A DNA stretch of 64,000 nucleotides from Gibbula magus. Taxonomy: Eukaryota; Mollusca; Gastropoda; Trochida; Trochidae. This document shows positions 37,901 through 49,500 of this stretch, in pieces. The stretch covers positions 81,552,134 through 81,616,133 of the forward strand of contig OW388293.1 in the NCBI GenBank assembly GCA_936450465.1. Reading direction: 5' to 3'. The number at the start of each line of letters is the position of its first letter. The first letter of the stretch is position 1. A program made the translations under genes and the position numbers. Below the pieces are notes generated by a model, which had not been told where the DNA came from, did no database searches, and saw only the letters and a list, made by a program, of their open reading frames with translations.

Positions 37901-40702
37901 TACAAGACAAACTGTGCCAATACAAGACAAACTGTGCCAATACAAGACAAACTGTGCCAATAGGAGACAAACTGTGCCAATAGGAGACAAACTGTGCCAA
38001 TAAGAGACAAACTCTGCCAATATAAGACAAACTGTGCCAATACAAGACAAACTGTGCCAATACAAGACAAACTGTGCCAATACGAGACAAACTGTGCCAA
38101 TAAGAGACACACTGTGCCAATACAAGACAAACTGTGCCAATACAAGACAAACTGTGCCAATAAGAGACAAACTGTGCCAATACAAGGCAGACTGTGCCAA
38201 TACAAGACAAACTGTGCCAATACAAGACAAACTGTGCCAATACAAGACAAACTGTGCCAATAGGAGACAAACTGTGCCAATAGGAGACAAACTGTGCCAA
38301 TAAGAGACAAACTGTGCCAATAAGAGACAAACTGTGCCAATAGGAGACAGACTGTGCCAATACAAGACAAACTGTGCCAATAAGAGACAAACTGTGCCAA
38401 TACAAGGCAGACTGTGCCAATACAAGACAAACTGTGCCAATACAAGATAAACTGTGCCAATACAAGACAAACTGTGCCAATAGGAGACACACTGTGCCAA
38501 TAGGAGACAAACTGTGCCAATAAGAGACAAACTGTGCCAATAATAGACAAACTGTGCCAATAGGAGACAGACTGTGCCAATACAAGACAAACTGTGCCAA
38601 TAAGAGACAAACTGTGCCAATACAAGGCAGACTGTGCCAATACAAGACAAACTGTGCCAATACAAGACAAACTGTGCCAATACAAGACAAACTGTGCCAA
38701 TAGGAGACAAACTGTGCCAAAACAAGACAAACTGTGCCAATAAGAGACAAACTGTGCCAATACAAGACAAACTGTGCCAATACAAGACAAACTGTGCCAA
38801 TACAAGACAAACTGTGCCAATACAAGACAAACTGTGCCAATAAGAGACAAACTGTGCCAATACAAGGCAGACTGTGCCAATACAAGACAAACTGTGCCAA
38901 TACAAGACAAACTGTGCCAATACAAGACAAACTGTGCCAATAGGAGACAAACTGTGCCAATAGGAGACAAACTGTGCCAATAAGAGACAAACTGTGCCAA
39001 TACAAGACAGACTGTGCCAATACAAGACAAACTGTGCCAATAGGAGACAAACTGTGCCAATAGGAGACAAACTGTGCCAATAAGAGACAAACTGTGCCAT
39101 TACAAGACAGACTGTGCCAATACAAGACAAACTGTGCCAATACAAGACAAACTGTGCCAATAGGAGACAACCTGTGCCAATACAAGACAAATTGTGCCAA
39201 TACGAGACAAACTGTGCCAATACAAGACAAACTGTGCCAATACAAGACAAACTGTGCCAATACAAGACAAACTGTGCCAATAAGAGACAAACTGTGCCAA
39301 TACAAGGCAGACTGTGCCAATACAAGACAAACTGTGCCAATACAAGACAAACTGTGCCAATACAAGACAAACTGTGCCAATAGGAGACAAACTGTGCCAA
39401 TAGGAGACAAACTGTGCCAATAAGAGACAAACTGTGCCAATACAAGACAGACTGTGCCAATACAAGACAAACTGTGCCAATACAAGACAAACTGTGCCAA
39501 TAGGAGACAACCTGTGCCAATACAAGACAAATTGTGCCAATACGAGACAAACTGTGCCAATACAAGACAAACTGTGCCAATACAAGACAAACTGTGCCAA
39601 TAAGATACAAACTGTGCCAATACAAGACAGAATGTGCCAATACAAGACAAACTGTGCCAATACAAGACAGACTGTGCCAATACAAGAAAGACTGTGCCAA
39701 TACAAGCAAACTGTGCCAATAGGAGACAAACTGCGAATACAAGACAAACTGTGCCAATACGAGACAAACTGTGCTAATAGGAGACAAACTGTGCCAATAC
39801 AAGACAAACTGTGCCAATACAAGACAAACTGTGCCAATAGGAGACAAACTGTGCCAATACAAGACAAACTGTGCCAATACAAGACAAACTGTGCCAATAG
39901 GAGACAACCTGTGCCAATACAAAACAACTTGTGCCAATACAAGACAAACTGTGCCAATAAGAGACAAACTGTGCCAATACAAGACAGACTGTGCCAATAC
40001 AAGACAAACTGTGCCAATACAAGACAAACTGTGCCAATAAGAGACAAACTGTGCCAATACAAGACAGACTGTGCCAATACAAGACAAACTGTGCCAATAC
40101 AAGACAAACTGTGCCAATAGGAGACAACCTGTGCCAATACAAGACAAATTGTGCCAATACGAGACAAACTGTGCCAATACAAGACAAACTGTGCCAATAC
40201 AAGACAAACTGTGCCAATAAGAGACAAACTGTGCCAATACAAGACAGACTGTGCCAATACAAGACAAACTGTGCCAATACAAGACAAACTGTGCCAATAG
40301 GAGACAACCTGTGCCAATACAAGACAAATTGTGCCAATACGAGACAAACTGTGCCAATACAAGACAAACTGTGCCAATACAAGACAAACTGTGCCAATAA
40401 GATACAAACTGTGCCAATACAAGACAGAATGTGCCAATACAAGACAACTGTGCCAATACAAGACAAACTGTGCCAATACAAGACAGACTGTGCCAATACA
40501 AGACAGACTGTGCCAATACAAGACAAACTGTGCCAATAGGAGACAAACTGCGAATACAAGACAAACTGTGCCAATACAAGACAGACTGTGCCAATAGGAG
40601 ACAAACTGTGCCAATACAAGACAGACTGTGCCAATACGAGACAGACTGTTCCAATACAAGACAGACTGTGCCAATACAAGACAGACTGTGCCAATAGGAG
40701 AC

Positions 40703-41987
40703 ATGCACAGTCGCACGCTTGATACAACATCGACGATCTCTCCTCAAGATGTCGTACATTTGATAAATGTGATTATAAATTATCATTTAGATTAAATGAA
40801 TGGTGCGTGTGAATAAGATACAGATAAAATGAGGAAAGAAATCTGCCAATAAGTAATTATTTCGATAATGACAGAGTTACAGGTAATAAGTTCAGTGTGT
40901 TGGAACATGATTAGGCGGAGGACTAAGTATATATAGGAACCTCGGGCCTCTAACTGGATAAATACGAAACCTAAAATGATAAAATGTTTATTGTATGTAT
41001 ATACACAGGGACATGTATCGTCGACAACAACCGACTAGGAAACATGCAATCGACGATTAGGCCCCTTTATACTATCACAACGGTGTTTGAAACTAAATGT
41101 TCATTATATTGTTTATAGAATTATGTATCCAAAAAAGCCAATACCTTTTCCCGCAACATAAGCTATCAAACATAAACATAGATTAGATATTTTAAGATAT
41201 GAATTTTCAAAGTTTAAATACTAATTTTGATCTAGGTTGAGCCGTCTCCCTAACCCGCTACTACTTCAATAAAAAACAAAAAAATTGTTTTATATCTATT
41301 AGATTTCAGAAGTTTTTTGTCAGCTGATACTGGGCCATTTAAAAAGCATCAGATGCAAAATCGTAATCGTAATTTATGTACCCGTGTTACTATCAATTAT
41401 CAGAACGAATGAAGCCATGGTTATTCTTATTTCCTGTTGTTCCGAAAGAAAGAACTAGACGTCTCTAATTGTATCCTTTTCATTTCGTTTCACAGTATTT
41501 CATTGCCAAATGAAATACATGGTCATTCATTCACTCATTCAGTCAATCATGCGGGACCAGATTTGTTTGAATATTAAGCTGGAGGGGGAGATGAAAATAC
41601 AAAATTAGAAATGGCATTTTTTCAAGTCGATTTCACAGGTCTTTTTTTTAACAACAATAGCCTTTTAAAAATGACTTTGCAAAGATCACCAAATACAAAT
41701 TTTTAAAAATAATAAATAATCATAATAATTGGTATTTATAAAGCGTTAGATCCACACACAAGGTTCATGTTCAAAACTTAAAATGATTTATTACCCACGT
41801 GGTACTTCGTAAAGGGCTTTCATATCAATATGCTATGACACATATGTGGCATAACACCTTCAAATAATTTGATTGACTAACGATGAACGTTGACACAGTT
41901 ATTTTATTCATTCATAAAACGAACGTGAATTCATTCATGAAATGTCAAGTAACGACAGCACTTAGATCTATAATTAATGTTGATTTG
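40703..41987. other. Noncoding right flank of the satellite
   Basis: No gene is supported. A small hairpin with 10-bp perfect arms and a GCCA loop lies at 41,495-41,518 (GTATTTCATT and its complement). A short degenerate CATT-rich run follows at about 41,522-41,550. The segment GGTATTTATAAAGCGTTAGATCCACACA near 41,731-41,758 resembles repeat termini seen in many invertebrate genomes, but I cannot name a family. Confidence 0.45.
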
Positions 41988-42600
41988 CCTGTGTAGTGCA
42001 ACAAGGGTATGTCTTAGGTCCAGTGCACTTTACTCTTTACGTGAAAGAGCTGGGTACTGTCGTTGATGACTATCATGTCAACCGCCACCATTACGCTGAT
42101 GACTCGCAACTGCGTACATTTTTCTACCCGACCTATCCACATAATACTCCTGTAAGGGAGCTCAGAGACTGCTGTGAGAGGCCCTGTGAAGAGACGTGCA
42201 ACCTTGAATTGCGACAGTTTCGATTTTGATAATGCAACCATTTCAATATCAGATACCGTTAAAGATCTAGGTGTCATTGTGGACTCAGACCTGTCATTCG
42301 ATGACCATGTATCTCCGCTCGTGAGAAGCTGTTTTGGGCAACTCCAAAACATTGGCCACATTCGTTCGTGTCTGACAAGTGATGCTGCTAACACCCTGGT
42401 AGTATCCTTAGTAATAGTCGCATAGACTATTGCAACTCCCTCTTTGCCGGCGCAACTAAAGCCAAATCAACAAAGTCCAACGCATTCAAAATGCTGCAGC
42501 TCGTATTGTTACTCAATCGAAGAAATATGATGATGCCAAACCTCTCCTCAAATTCCTTCACTGTGACAGGGTTGATATTATTCCGACAACACAAATATAT
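41988..42600 (+). pseudogene. LINE reverse transcriptase 3' remnant (CR1/L2/Jockey-like), frameshifted
   Basis: From about 41,991 the frame reads VVQQGYVLGPVHFTLYV, the RT motif preceding the active site. HHYADDSQL follows, with the catalytic YADD at 42,092-42,103. Downstream KDLGVIVDSDLSFDDHV (near 42,263) and CFGQLQNIGHIRS follow in another frame, then IDYCNSLFAG at about 42,422, then INKVQRIQNAAARIV from 42,466 in yet another. At least three frameshifts therefore separate the collinear segments, and residues expected between YADD and the DLGV segment are partly missing. The N-terminal RT fingers and the endonuclease are absent. It is a 5'-truncated dead copy. The antisense open frame at 42,014-42,394 is its shadow. 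Confidence 0.88.
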
Positions 42601-42655
42601 TTTAAAATACAATAAATCGTATGAAAAGTTGGTACTAATTACGATACATAACTCG

Positions 42656-42773
42656 CTCCCCTTTCATATCAAGTTTATGTCCCTCGAGGAATAATGTTGG
42701 TTTGTCTCTCGCCAAGGCTCGAGACAAAGCAAAGTTATTTCACGAGGGACATAAACTTGATATGAAAGGGGAG
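42656..42773. mobile_element. 118-bp foldback (hairpin) element
   Basis: Perfect 31-bp inverted repeats, 42,656-42,686 and 42,743-42,773, begin CTCCCCTTTCATATC and end at CCCTCG on the left arm. Between them lies a second nested pair, TTTGTCTC and GAGACAAA, around a short loop (CGCCAAGGCTC), plus AATAA/TTATT, so almost the whole element can fold into one stem. A decayed copy lies at 5,697-5,805. No target duplication was identified. A tiny MITE or foldback transposon is the likely class. A structured RNA is possible but unsupported. Confidence 0.82.
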
Positions 42774-45700
42774 GTTCATTAGATATCCTATAATTATGAC
42801 ATTAATTCCATAAAATAATGTAAGTGAACTGATGTTATGGCTGAAAAAAATCTATAGCTGACCATTTGAAAATAGGTGACTTTCGACTTAAACACAGTTA
42901 GAGATGAAGAGATTTTTATGTCTTGAGGAAGTTTGTTCCACCGTCGAGGATTACATAATGATTTATAGGTGCCGATTTTAGTGTTCTAGTCACAATTCTT
43001 GCTGCTGTGTTCTGTGTAAAGTTGTCGTTTACAGATTCCTATCAGTAAGCTTTTCAAGTTTATAATGGACAAGCATTTGCAAAAGTATTTTGGTAGCACC
43101 TAAAACAAAGACAAATGTTCTGTCAGTAATTTTTTTACCAAATCGGAAGTAAATATTGAAAGCAAGCAATTTATACATGTAGTTACTATTAGCCATTTTA
43201 CCTTCCACCCTAGATTTGGTCAAGTGAAGAAAATGGTGTCCGAAAGGAATTGTTCCCCTTTCCAACCCTAGTCTTCAGCTTAACATTCGTATTGAAAAGT
43301 TTGGTCTTAAAATCATTACATAGAAATACATGACATTATGATGGTGAACGATTTTGGATCACACACAATCTGCAGTAGTATAATATAAATACTAATACTT
43401 TCTCCGGGTCGACCCATTCGAACATACAGCCTCAGAGTCAGGTACCACTCGCAAACAACTTGTCCCAAAATCTTTCTCATAATGCACCGATACCTCGACA
43501 AAACGAGGTCCAACAAGAGGCAGTTAAGTTAAGGAACAGTATTACAATGTCAGACATACCGCTGCAAAACGTCATCGTTCATTGTTTCCTGATCACTGAC
43601 AATGTATGTTCTTCAGTGACAAGTGACTAGCTCGATATGTAGAGGAATGAGGTGACATTGACCATTGACGACTTAAACATAGTATTTACTGTTTTTCAGC
43701 TTGACGTGACTGGTGTAGTGATGTTGGTACGAGCAGAGAATAACTGTAAAGTGATGACTGTTGATGACGTTGTGTCACACTTGTTGATTTACTTCCAGTT
43801 CATACAATGGTTTTCATCAAGGTTACTTGTCAGTTCTCTTCAATTGGTCTCTTATATAAGGAGAGGAAATCTATAAGTATATTACAAGAAATGAAAGATG
43901 AGTTCGTTACCATTGTGAATAGGAAGTGATTGGGTCTTATTAAGTGTGTACTGTTGTGAAGAGTTATGCATTGTCTTGAGTTATAGACCACAGGGAAGAG
44001 AACTGAATTAGGAATCTCAGCTTCAAAGGGACTTAAATGAATCAGACTGACAAATGAACGTTTCATCAGACTTTCCGTTTCGTGAGGACAGATTACTGGG
44101 TGTAATGACAATAATATAGTAGTATGTCTTTGAACAAAGCAATTAAAGTGACATGATACCATTCGTTGTAATCTGTTATGCCTATCAGTACTATAGTAGT
44201 ATTTTCAGCATGCAATCGCACGCAAAGTCTTTTCTTGTCAATAGTTCCCAACTGAATACTAGTTTTATTATAAAGTTACCATCAACTACAATGGCCATTA
44301 GCTCACTATGTGTAAGTGTGCATCAACAAGAATGAATTATTTCTTTGTAGGAATGAGATGAGACATTAATGAACAAGTTTAATTACATAACAAATCAAGA
44401 TTATATATATATATATATATATAGTTTTGTTGCAATTTACAATTTCGAAATCTACTGCTATCTATACTGTGCATTGGTAATACTAAATTTCATGGTAAAA
44501 TCTGCACTCACGGTAGAGAGTAGAGACTTGGTAAGTTGATAGATTGACAGCTTCCAATACCTGCGGCTACCTGTACCCACTAGTGTAAGACACACCTGTC
44601 ATCAGAGCGCTCTCGTGTCCGAGAAGGCTACTTGGATACCGCTCTCAGTCGGTTGCCATGGTTATTCTCCTACGAACTTATCAAGAATACCAATGAGAAA
44701 CTTGAATACCTTTGACATTTGTATAACATAATCGTAATAATTCACTCTTCCAAATACCTTGCCTGTCATGTTAAGGCTTTCTATTTAAATCATACAACAT
44801 TATTACTGTATGTTTAATGGATTATGAAATTTTCATCTATTGACAATGTCAAGTAATAACACACTATATTTTCGTTTTATATCTGAATTAAGTTAGTGTT
44901 ATGTCTATAATTATAGTGTCTGGTAAAAGCTAGTATACTTTGTGATCAATAAATGTGGACACAAGATGTTAATACATTTACTGTCCGAAGTGATACATAC
45001 ACTGCGAGATACCCCTGGACCGACCATATTCATATAACCTAATCTCGTCAACTTGCGTTATATTTAAACGGATTCCTACAATATTTTCAAGATATTGAGA
45101 TTAAACATTGATAATATTGTTATAATTCTTTCACACTGAAGGTAGAATCCAGATAAACGGCTTGTGCTGATGTTCTGATGATAGCACAGCGCTGTCGGTC
45201 AGGCGATGTTATGAGGCATGCCTTATCATCTACACGGACCTAAATACCAATAATACATTCTCTTCTCTTGTGGAAACTCAACACCTCACGCTATTTATAC
45301 CTCAACAGTTTCCATCGGCCAACAAACGCCATCGACTGTTGTCAACACAGTCCAATAAATAACAGAAGCTCCCAATTACGGACATAAACGAGAGTTCATT
45401 AGAGGGAGATAAGGTATCTAAAGTGTCGGATGATCTCGGGAACATTTGTAGAAGCGTGCCCTCATCTTGTAAATGCTTCCCACTGAGCGTGGGGCTGAAT
45501 GGAAGTACCACTGTGCGTCGTTTGCAGTATCGCCTTACATTCTTCTGCTGTTATGTGACTAACTGCTGCCATCTTGTCCTTACTTGCAATACAAATGTTC
45601 AAACTCGACTTATTATTTAAAATGAATCATTGCGATATTGTTCGAATTTCAAGACGGTATACATATCAATAAACCAGATCGAATTTCATTAATCTTTTAT

Positions 45701-46315
45701 TTTCAATTTACTGATACCATTTCATCATTAAATAACCACATAAATTGATGGTGCTAATGTGATTCGATGCCTGCATCCTATGTGCTATTTACACGGGGAA
45801 TTCACTGAGGGTTTACATCACTTCATCTTTGTTGTACATGTCAATACCTATAAATAAACCTAAACATCATCTTGATCGACGGGTCTTTCACACATTGCAA
45901 TGTTACTGTCGCTGGTAACATGTTACAAAACGGGGTTTTTCCTTACAATTTGAAATCAATAATGCGAGTATTTGAAGATTCGCAACTTTTCAAATCCAGT
46001 GTCAATTGCCGAATTCCTCTTTTCGTTTCATTCGTAAATTTGAAGATTTCATTGAAGAAGTTGTCTAGTTTGACGGGTCGACATCAATGACGAATACAGT
46101 AGGTCCGTATCTGCGGTCTGGACGTCTCCTGGGACAGTCAGTTTATAATTCATTGACATTCATTGGCAATACTACCAAGTACTTTCATTGGCACCCAGGG
46201 GCAGATGAATTCAAGTAGATAATCCATTGTAAATTGTTCAAGATGTCCTCTTTCTTTGAACGACTCTTATTGATCTCATCACTACCGACGCTTCCTCCCC
46301 TAGCCTAACGCTGTA
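42774..46315. other. Noncoding stretch with a (TA)11 microsatellite
   Basis: A perfect (TA)11 run lies at 44,402-44,423. Short open frames on both strands (for example 43,830-44,162 and 45,302-45,511, minus) have no recognisable domain and no clear splice context. Nothing else was recognised. Confidence 0.5.
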
Positions 46316-46481
46316 GTCACGTGACACAGAGCGCGAGATGAGAGTGCAGTAGTGAGGAGGAGCGAGTGTGTGTCAGCCAACACGGGCGTTCTACAGTTTC
46401 CAAACTCCAGGCTGAACGTTTCCACAGACAAACACCTAGCACACCAAAGTCAGCGGACATACAAAACACCTCGAGTTGTCC
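46316..46481 (+). promoter_or_regulatory. Candidate promoter / 5' leader of the exon at 46,482
   Basis: This segment is clearly richer in G and C than its surroundings and contains CpG-bearing words (GAGCGCGAGA, GGAGCGAGTG, CACGGGCG). It starts with the perfect 10-bp palindrome GTCACGTGAC (46,316-46,325), an E-box of the kind bound by bHLH-zip factors. No TATA box is evident. An in-frame TAG at 46,437-46,439 bounds the reading frame upstream of the candidate ATG. The start of transcription cannot be located from sequence alone. Confidence 0.4.
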
Positions 46482-46566
46482 ATGACAATCGTTTCTCCGG
46501 TGGGACTACTGGATGCCCTTAATTGTACAACTTGTGGATATAGCAGCGTTAAGACGAAGGAGAACG
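46482..46566 (+). CDS. Candidate first coding exon of an unrecognised gene (5' partial CDS)
   Basis: ATG at 46,482 opens 28 codons plus one base and runs straight into a consensus donor, G followed by GTAAGT at 46,567. The peptide starts MTIVSPVGLLDALNCTTCGY and contains a CxxC pair near its end, which could be the first half of a zinc-binding module continued in the next exon; that is a guess. An in-frame stop 45 bp upstream makes this ATG the natural first one. Splice phase is 1. The following exon was not found: direct splicing to the acceptor at 53,101 would hit a stop after 20 codons. I do not recognise the protein. A chance ATG plus donor remains possible, but the local GC rise and the clean donor favour a real exon. 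Confidence 0.42.
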
Positions 46567-46572
46567 GTAAGT

Positions 46573-49500
46573 GACTTTCAGTAGACAATCTTACCCTGGC
46601 AGACACAGGGAACCTTGTACATTGTCATACACGTTTACCCTCAGTGTGGTTGTGTTTTACCTACACATACGGGGTCGTGCTTTCTTACATTATCTCAGTG
46701 ATTCACCTGTGTCAATATTAGGAAACTTTGGGGGACGATCCGGAACCAGCATCCTGTCCAAGCCTAATATTGACATTAGTTTTCCTTATTCAGAAAGTAA
46801 TTTATATGAAGACAGCGGAATTTAATTCAATGTCGTCAAACGGAAATAAGCAAACAGCGAGGAAGTGGACGAGACGCTGCCTCTCTGCACAATCGTTTGT
46901 GTCACTAGTTTTTGGCGTCATGAATAACAATCTGTCACTGTCCCTTCCTGGATGCATCTGTAGAGAATTGTACAAGTGCTTCATCCCCAACTGCGCTGTT
47001 TTTATGCTTGACGATATCCTTTTCAGAAGTTGGACAGACAGTTTGAATTGCAATTGATTATTTCTACATGCTGATTCGGTAACGACGAAATAATTACTTT
47101 ATTAATCGTATTTTCACTTCCTCGGCTTTAAGAGGAGATCATATCAAAGCACCAGGTTGTCATTAGCTGACTGTTTTTATTTCAGAACTCGATATTTCTT
47201 GTTATGATACAGCGTTGGTTAAAACAGAAGACGCTCTCCTGGTATTCCGTTGTATGACGCGAGCAGCGTGTAGCCGATACATCGACTCGCTGTTTCATGT
47301 ATTGGTGCCAGCCACTTGTTGAAGGAAGGGCGATAAGTAATGGTAGAACTTGTTTCCGGGGGACGTACACTGTTTTTACGAGGTCAGCTCTACATACCCC
47401 AACGCGCATATCAAGTATGGACTAATTCACAGCACAGATGCGCACTAATAAAGTTTGAACTTTTACGATGATCAGCAGTTTGATGTATGTCGGAACGACC
47501 GGAGTTGGTAGTCTGTAAAGTTGTTACTTCTTATCGGAGTGAGGGACATGCATGAGCGATGCGGCAGGAAACTGGATACCAAGTGAAATTGGAACCACGT
47601 GCTTATACCGGCCATGATGGGCCTCCCGACTAGCTGTAAACGCGCTGCCAAGGTTACAGGCTAATTCAATTGCTTCGTCTTCATCATGAGTGCTTCTACC
47701 TGCAAGCTCTCTTTATTAAATGTCAGCATGAATATTGCCTTTGAAGATATTACTTCCCAACATTTACTCGTTACGTAAATATTTGGGTTATCCCAGATGT
47801 TTTCCATTTTACACAGGATTTGGGGTATAAGAAGATGGTTTTGGCATGAACACTTTTGCAAGATTCCCGTCGTTCTCTGGCATATGTGCAAATATTTATA
47901 TTTATAGATCATGATCTCTTATATCTCATAAGTAATCCTAGTTATTAGTGTGCAACGATGCGTGAGACTTATAATAATGAACGATAACTCTTGATCTCTT
48001 AGTTTAATGCCTGGGAAAGACATACATCGGTTTAAAATGTGTTTTTCGTCCTAATGGGCTACAGTCCAAGTGATTTCCTCAACGACGTAATGACCAAATG
48101 GTCTTAAATATGTACTTTTCAAAATGTTCATGAATTCCGAAAAACGTTTAATATCTTAATCCAGAGACAAATATTTGATGGTAGCCACATTTCACCGTCT
48201 CGCTGTATCTTTGGTACGTATAGGAAATGATCTACACCTCTTAATTTGGATGCTTTAACTGGAAAACAGATAGTCTTACTATTAAAAACACCCTGGATAT
48301 ATGTAATCGCTTTGCTACGATTCCATAAAATGGCAGAACCACACAGATAGTGCTTGGTCAAAGAGCTACACGAAGACGTTGCAACCAATGATGTAATACA
48401 ACTTACTGTCGTTACAAGTAAAAGTGTGTACACTGAACTTATCTATATGCATTTTAACTAAGACAATAGGCGCTGTATAGGTAGTTTCAATAAATAGTCA
48501 ACATTTAAATTTCAAAGATCAATATATCCTTTTACTTTGAAATTAAATGTTGTTTGATTTATGGCCGTATATGTTTTTAAAACTATTTCAAGGAAATACC
48601 ATGAATAATGATTCACTCAGGTTCACAAGGAAATTATTCATAATTATGCCTCATCTCGTATCTATGGATGAAGATGAATTCTGTCCCATCCAGAGCTGGA
48701 AAGAGATTTAGTGCTATGTATATGAAGCTTGTGATTGAGCCGCTGCCATGGTAGACCTAATGATCTTCTGTGTAGATAAAAGTCCCCTATGTCTATGGGA
48801 ACGCCGACTGAATGTGTAATTATCTTTTCTGCACCATCTTTGCCTAATGCCGTCTTTGATACTCAGTCGGACATTTTTAAGGGGACGGCATTTTGGATAA
48901 TGCTCTCCCGGCATAAATGTGTTTGCTAGGAAGCAAAACTGATTGAGTGGGGACATTTGGAGATCGTCTCTCAATATTTGCTCGCCAGATGGAGGAGAGG
49001 CGATTTACCTGTATAATCATGTATTGATTCGACTTAAGATGCGCCCTTTCTTGTTATGAGACGCTGATGAAAATAGTGCCATCACTGGTCATTTCAATAG
49101 CAGCTAAGCCCTAACGAAGTCAGAAATCTGACTATCAACGAGAGTAGTGTTTCTGTAAAGAGTGATTTTGTAGAAAGTCCAGTGGCATCTGCATGAGGTA
49201 AATAGTCTGTGTGTGCAACCATAATGAACTTTGTGAAAGCTGGATAACAAAGTTGGTAATGTTTGAGTTTCAAATTTTGAAAGTGGTTTTTAACAAGACG
49301 TGCTCGTCAAATGGAACTCTCCTCAATGTTTCAGAGGTATATACATTCAGTCGTTGTTGTGATTGTTTATGTTTGTTAAGAATGTATACAATAAGCCATT
49401 CTTGCAGGACATGGATAACACTTAATTTCCCTTGTTTTTTAGCAAATGATAACAACCGTTTAACGATTATTTTCACCAAGATATTTTTGGGCATGTGTAT

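Larger units (their letters stand above)
24660..40702. repeat. 20-bp satellite array, about 800 copies, with nested higher-order repeats
   Basis: Unit AAACTGTGCCAATACAAGAC, repeated head to tail for about 16.0 kb. The core of the unit is nearly invariant. Most variation is at two adjacent bases, giving AATACAAGAC, AATAAGAGAC, AATAGGAGAC and, more rarely, AATACGAGAC or AATATGAGAC. From 25,441 to 39,700 the phase changes only twice, each time by one base. The left edge (24,660-25,440) is degenerate and the right edge (39,700-40,702) has 18- and 19-base units. Rare unit types reveal duplications: AATAGGTGAC starts at 27,721, 29,100, 34,220, 35,680 and 36,959, and AAAAGGAAAC at 26,001, 26,061, 29,700 and 32,740. 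The unit has no stop in any minus frame, which creates open frames of up to 2,643 codons that start at TTG. These are artefacts of composition. I know of no function. Confidence 0.99.

Noticed and set aside
24660..40702. CRISPR-like array
   Set aside because: Copies are directly adjacent with no unique spacers, there are no cas genes, and the sequence context is animal nuclear DNA.
25158..40786. Long open frames up to 2,643 codons on the minus strand and many 60-120-codon frames on the plus strand in the 20-bp array
   Set aside because: They are stop-free readings of a tandem repeat, open in all three minus frames at once. Most start at TTG (minus) or GTG (plus), since the unit has no ATG on either strand. 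The one with a flanking ATG (ending at 40,786) simply runs into the array. No domain, no splice context and no sign of synonymous bias.
41495..41518. Hairpin with 10-bp arms
   Set aside because: Perfect but short, without a U-run or conserved context; not enough for an RNA or terminator call.
42014..42394. 126-codon minus-strand frame opposite the LINE
   Set aside because: It is antisense to the recognisable reverse transcriptase fragment with the YADD motif.
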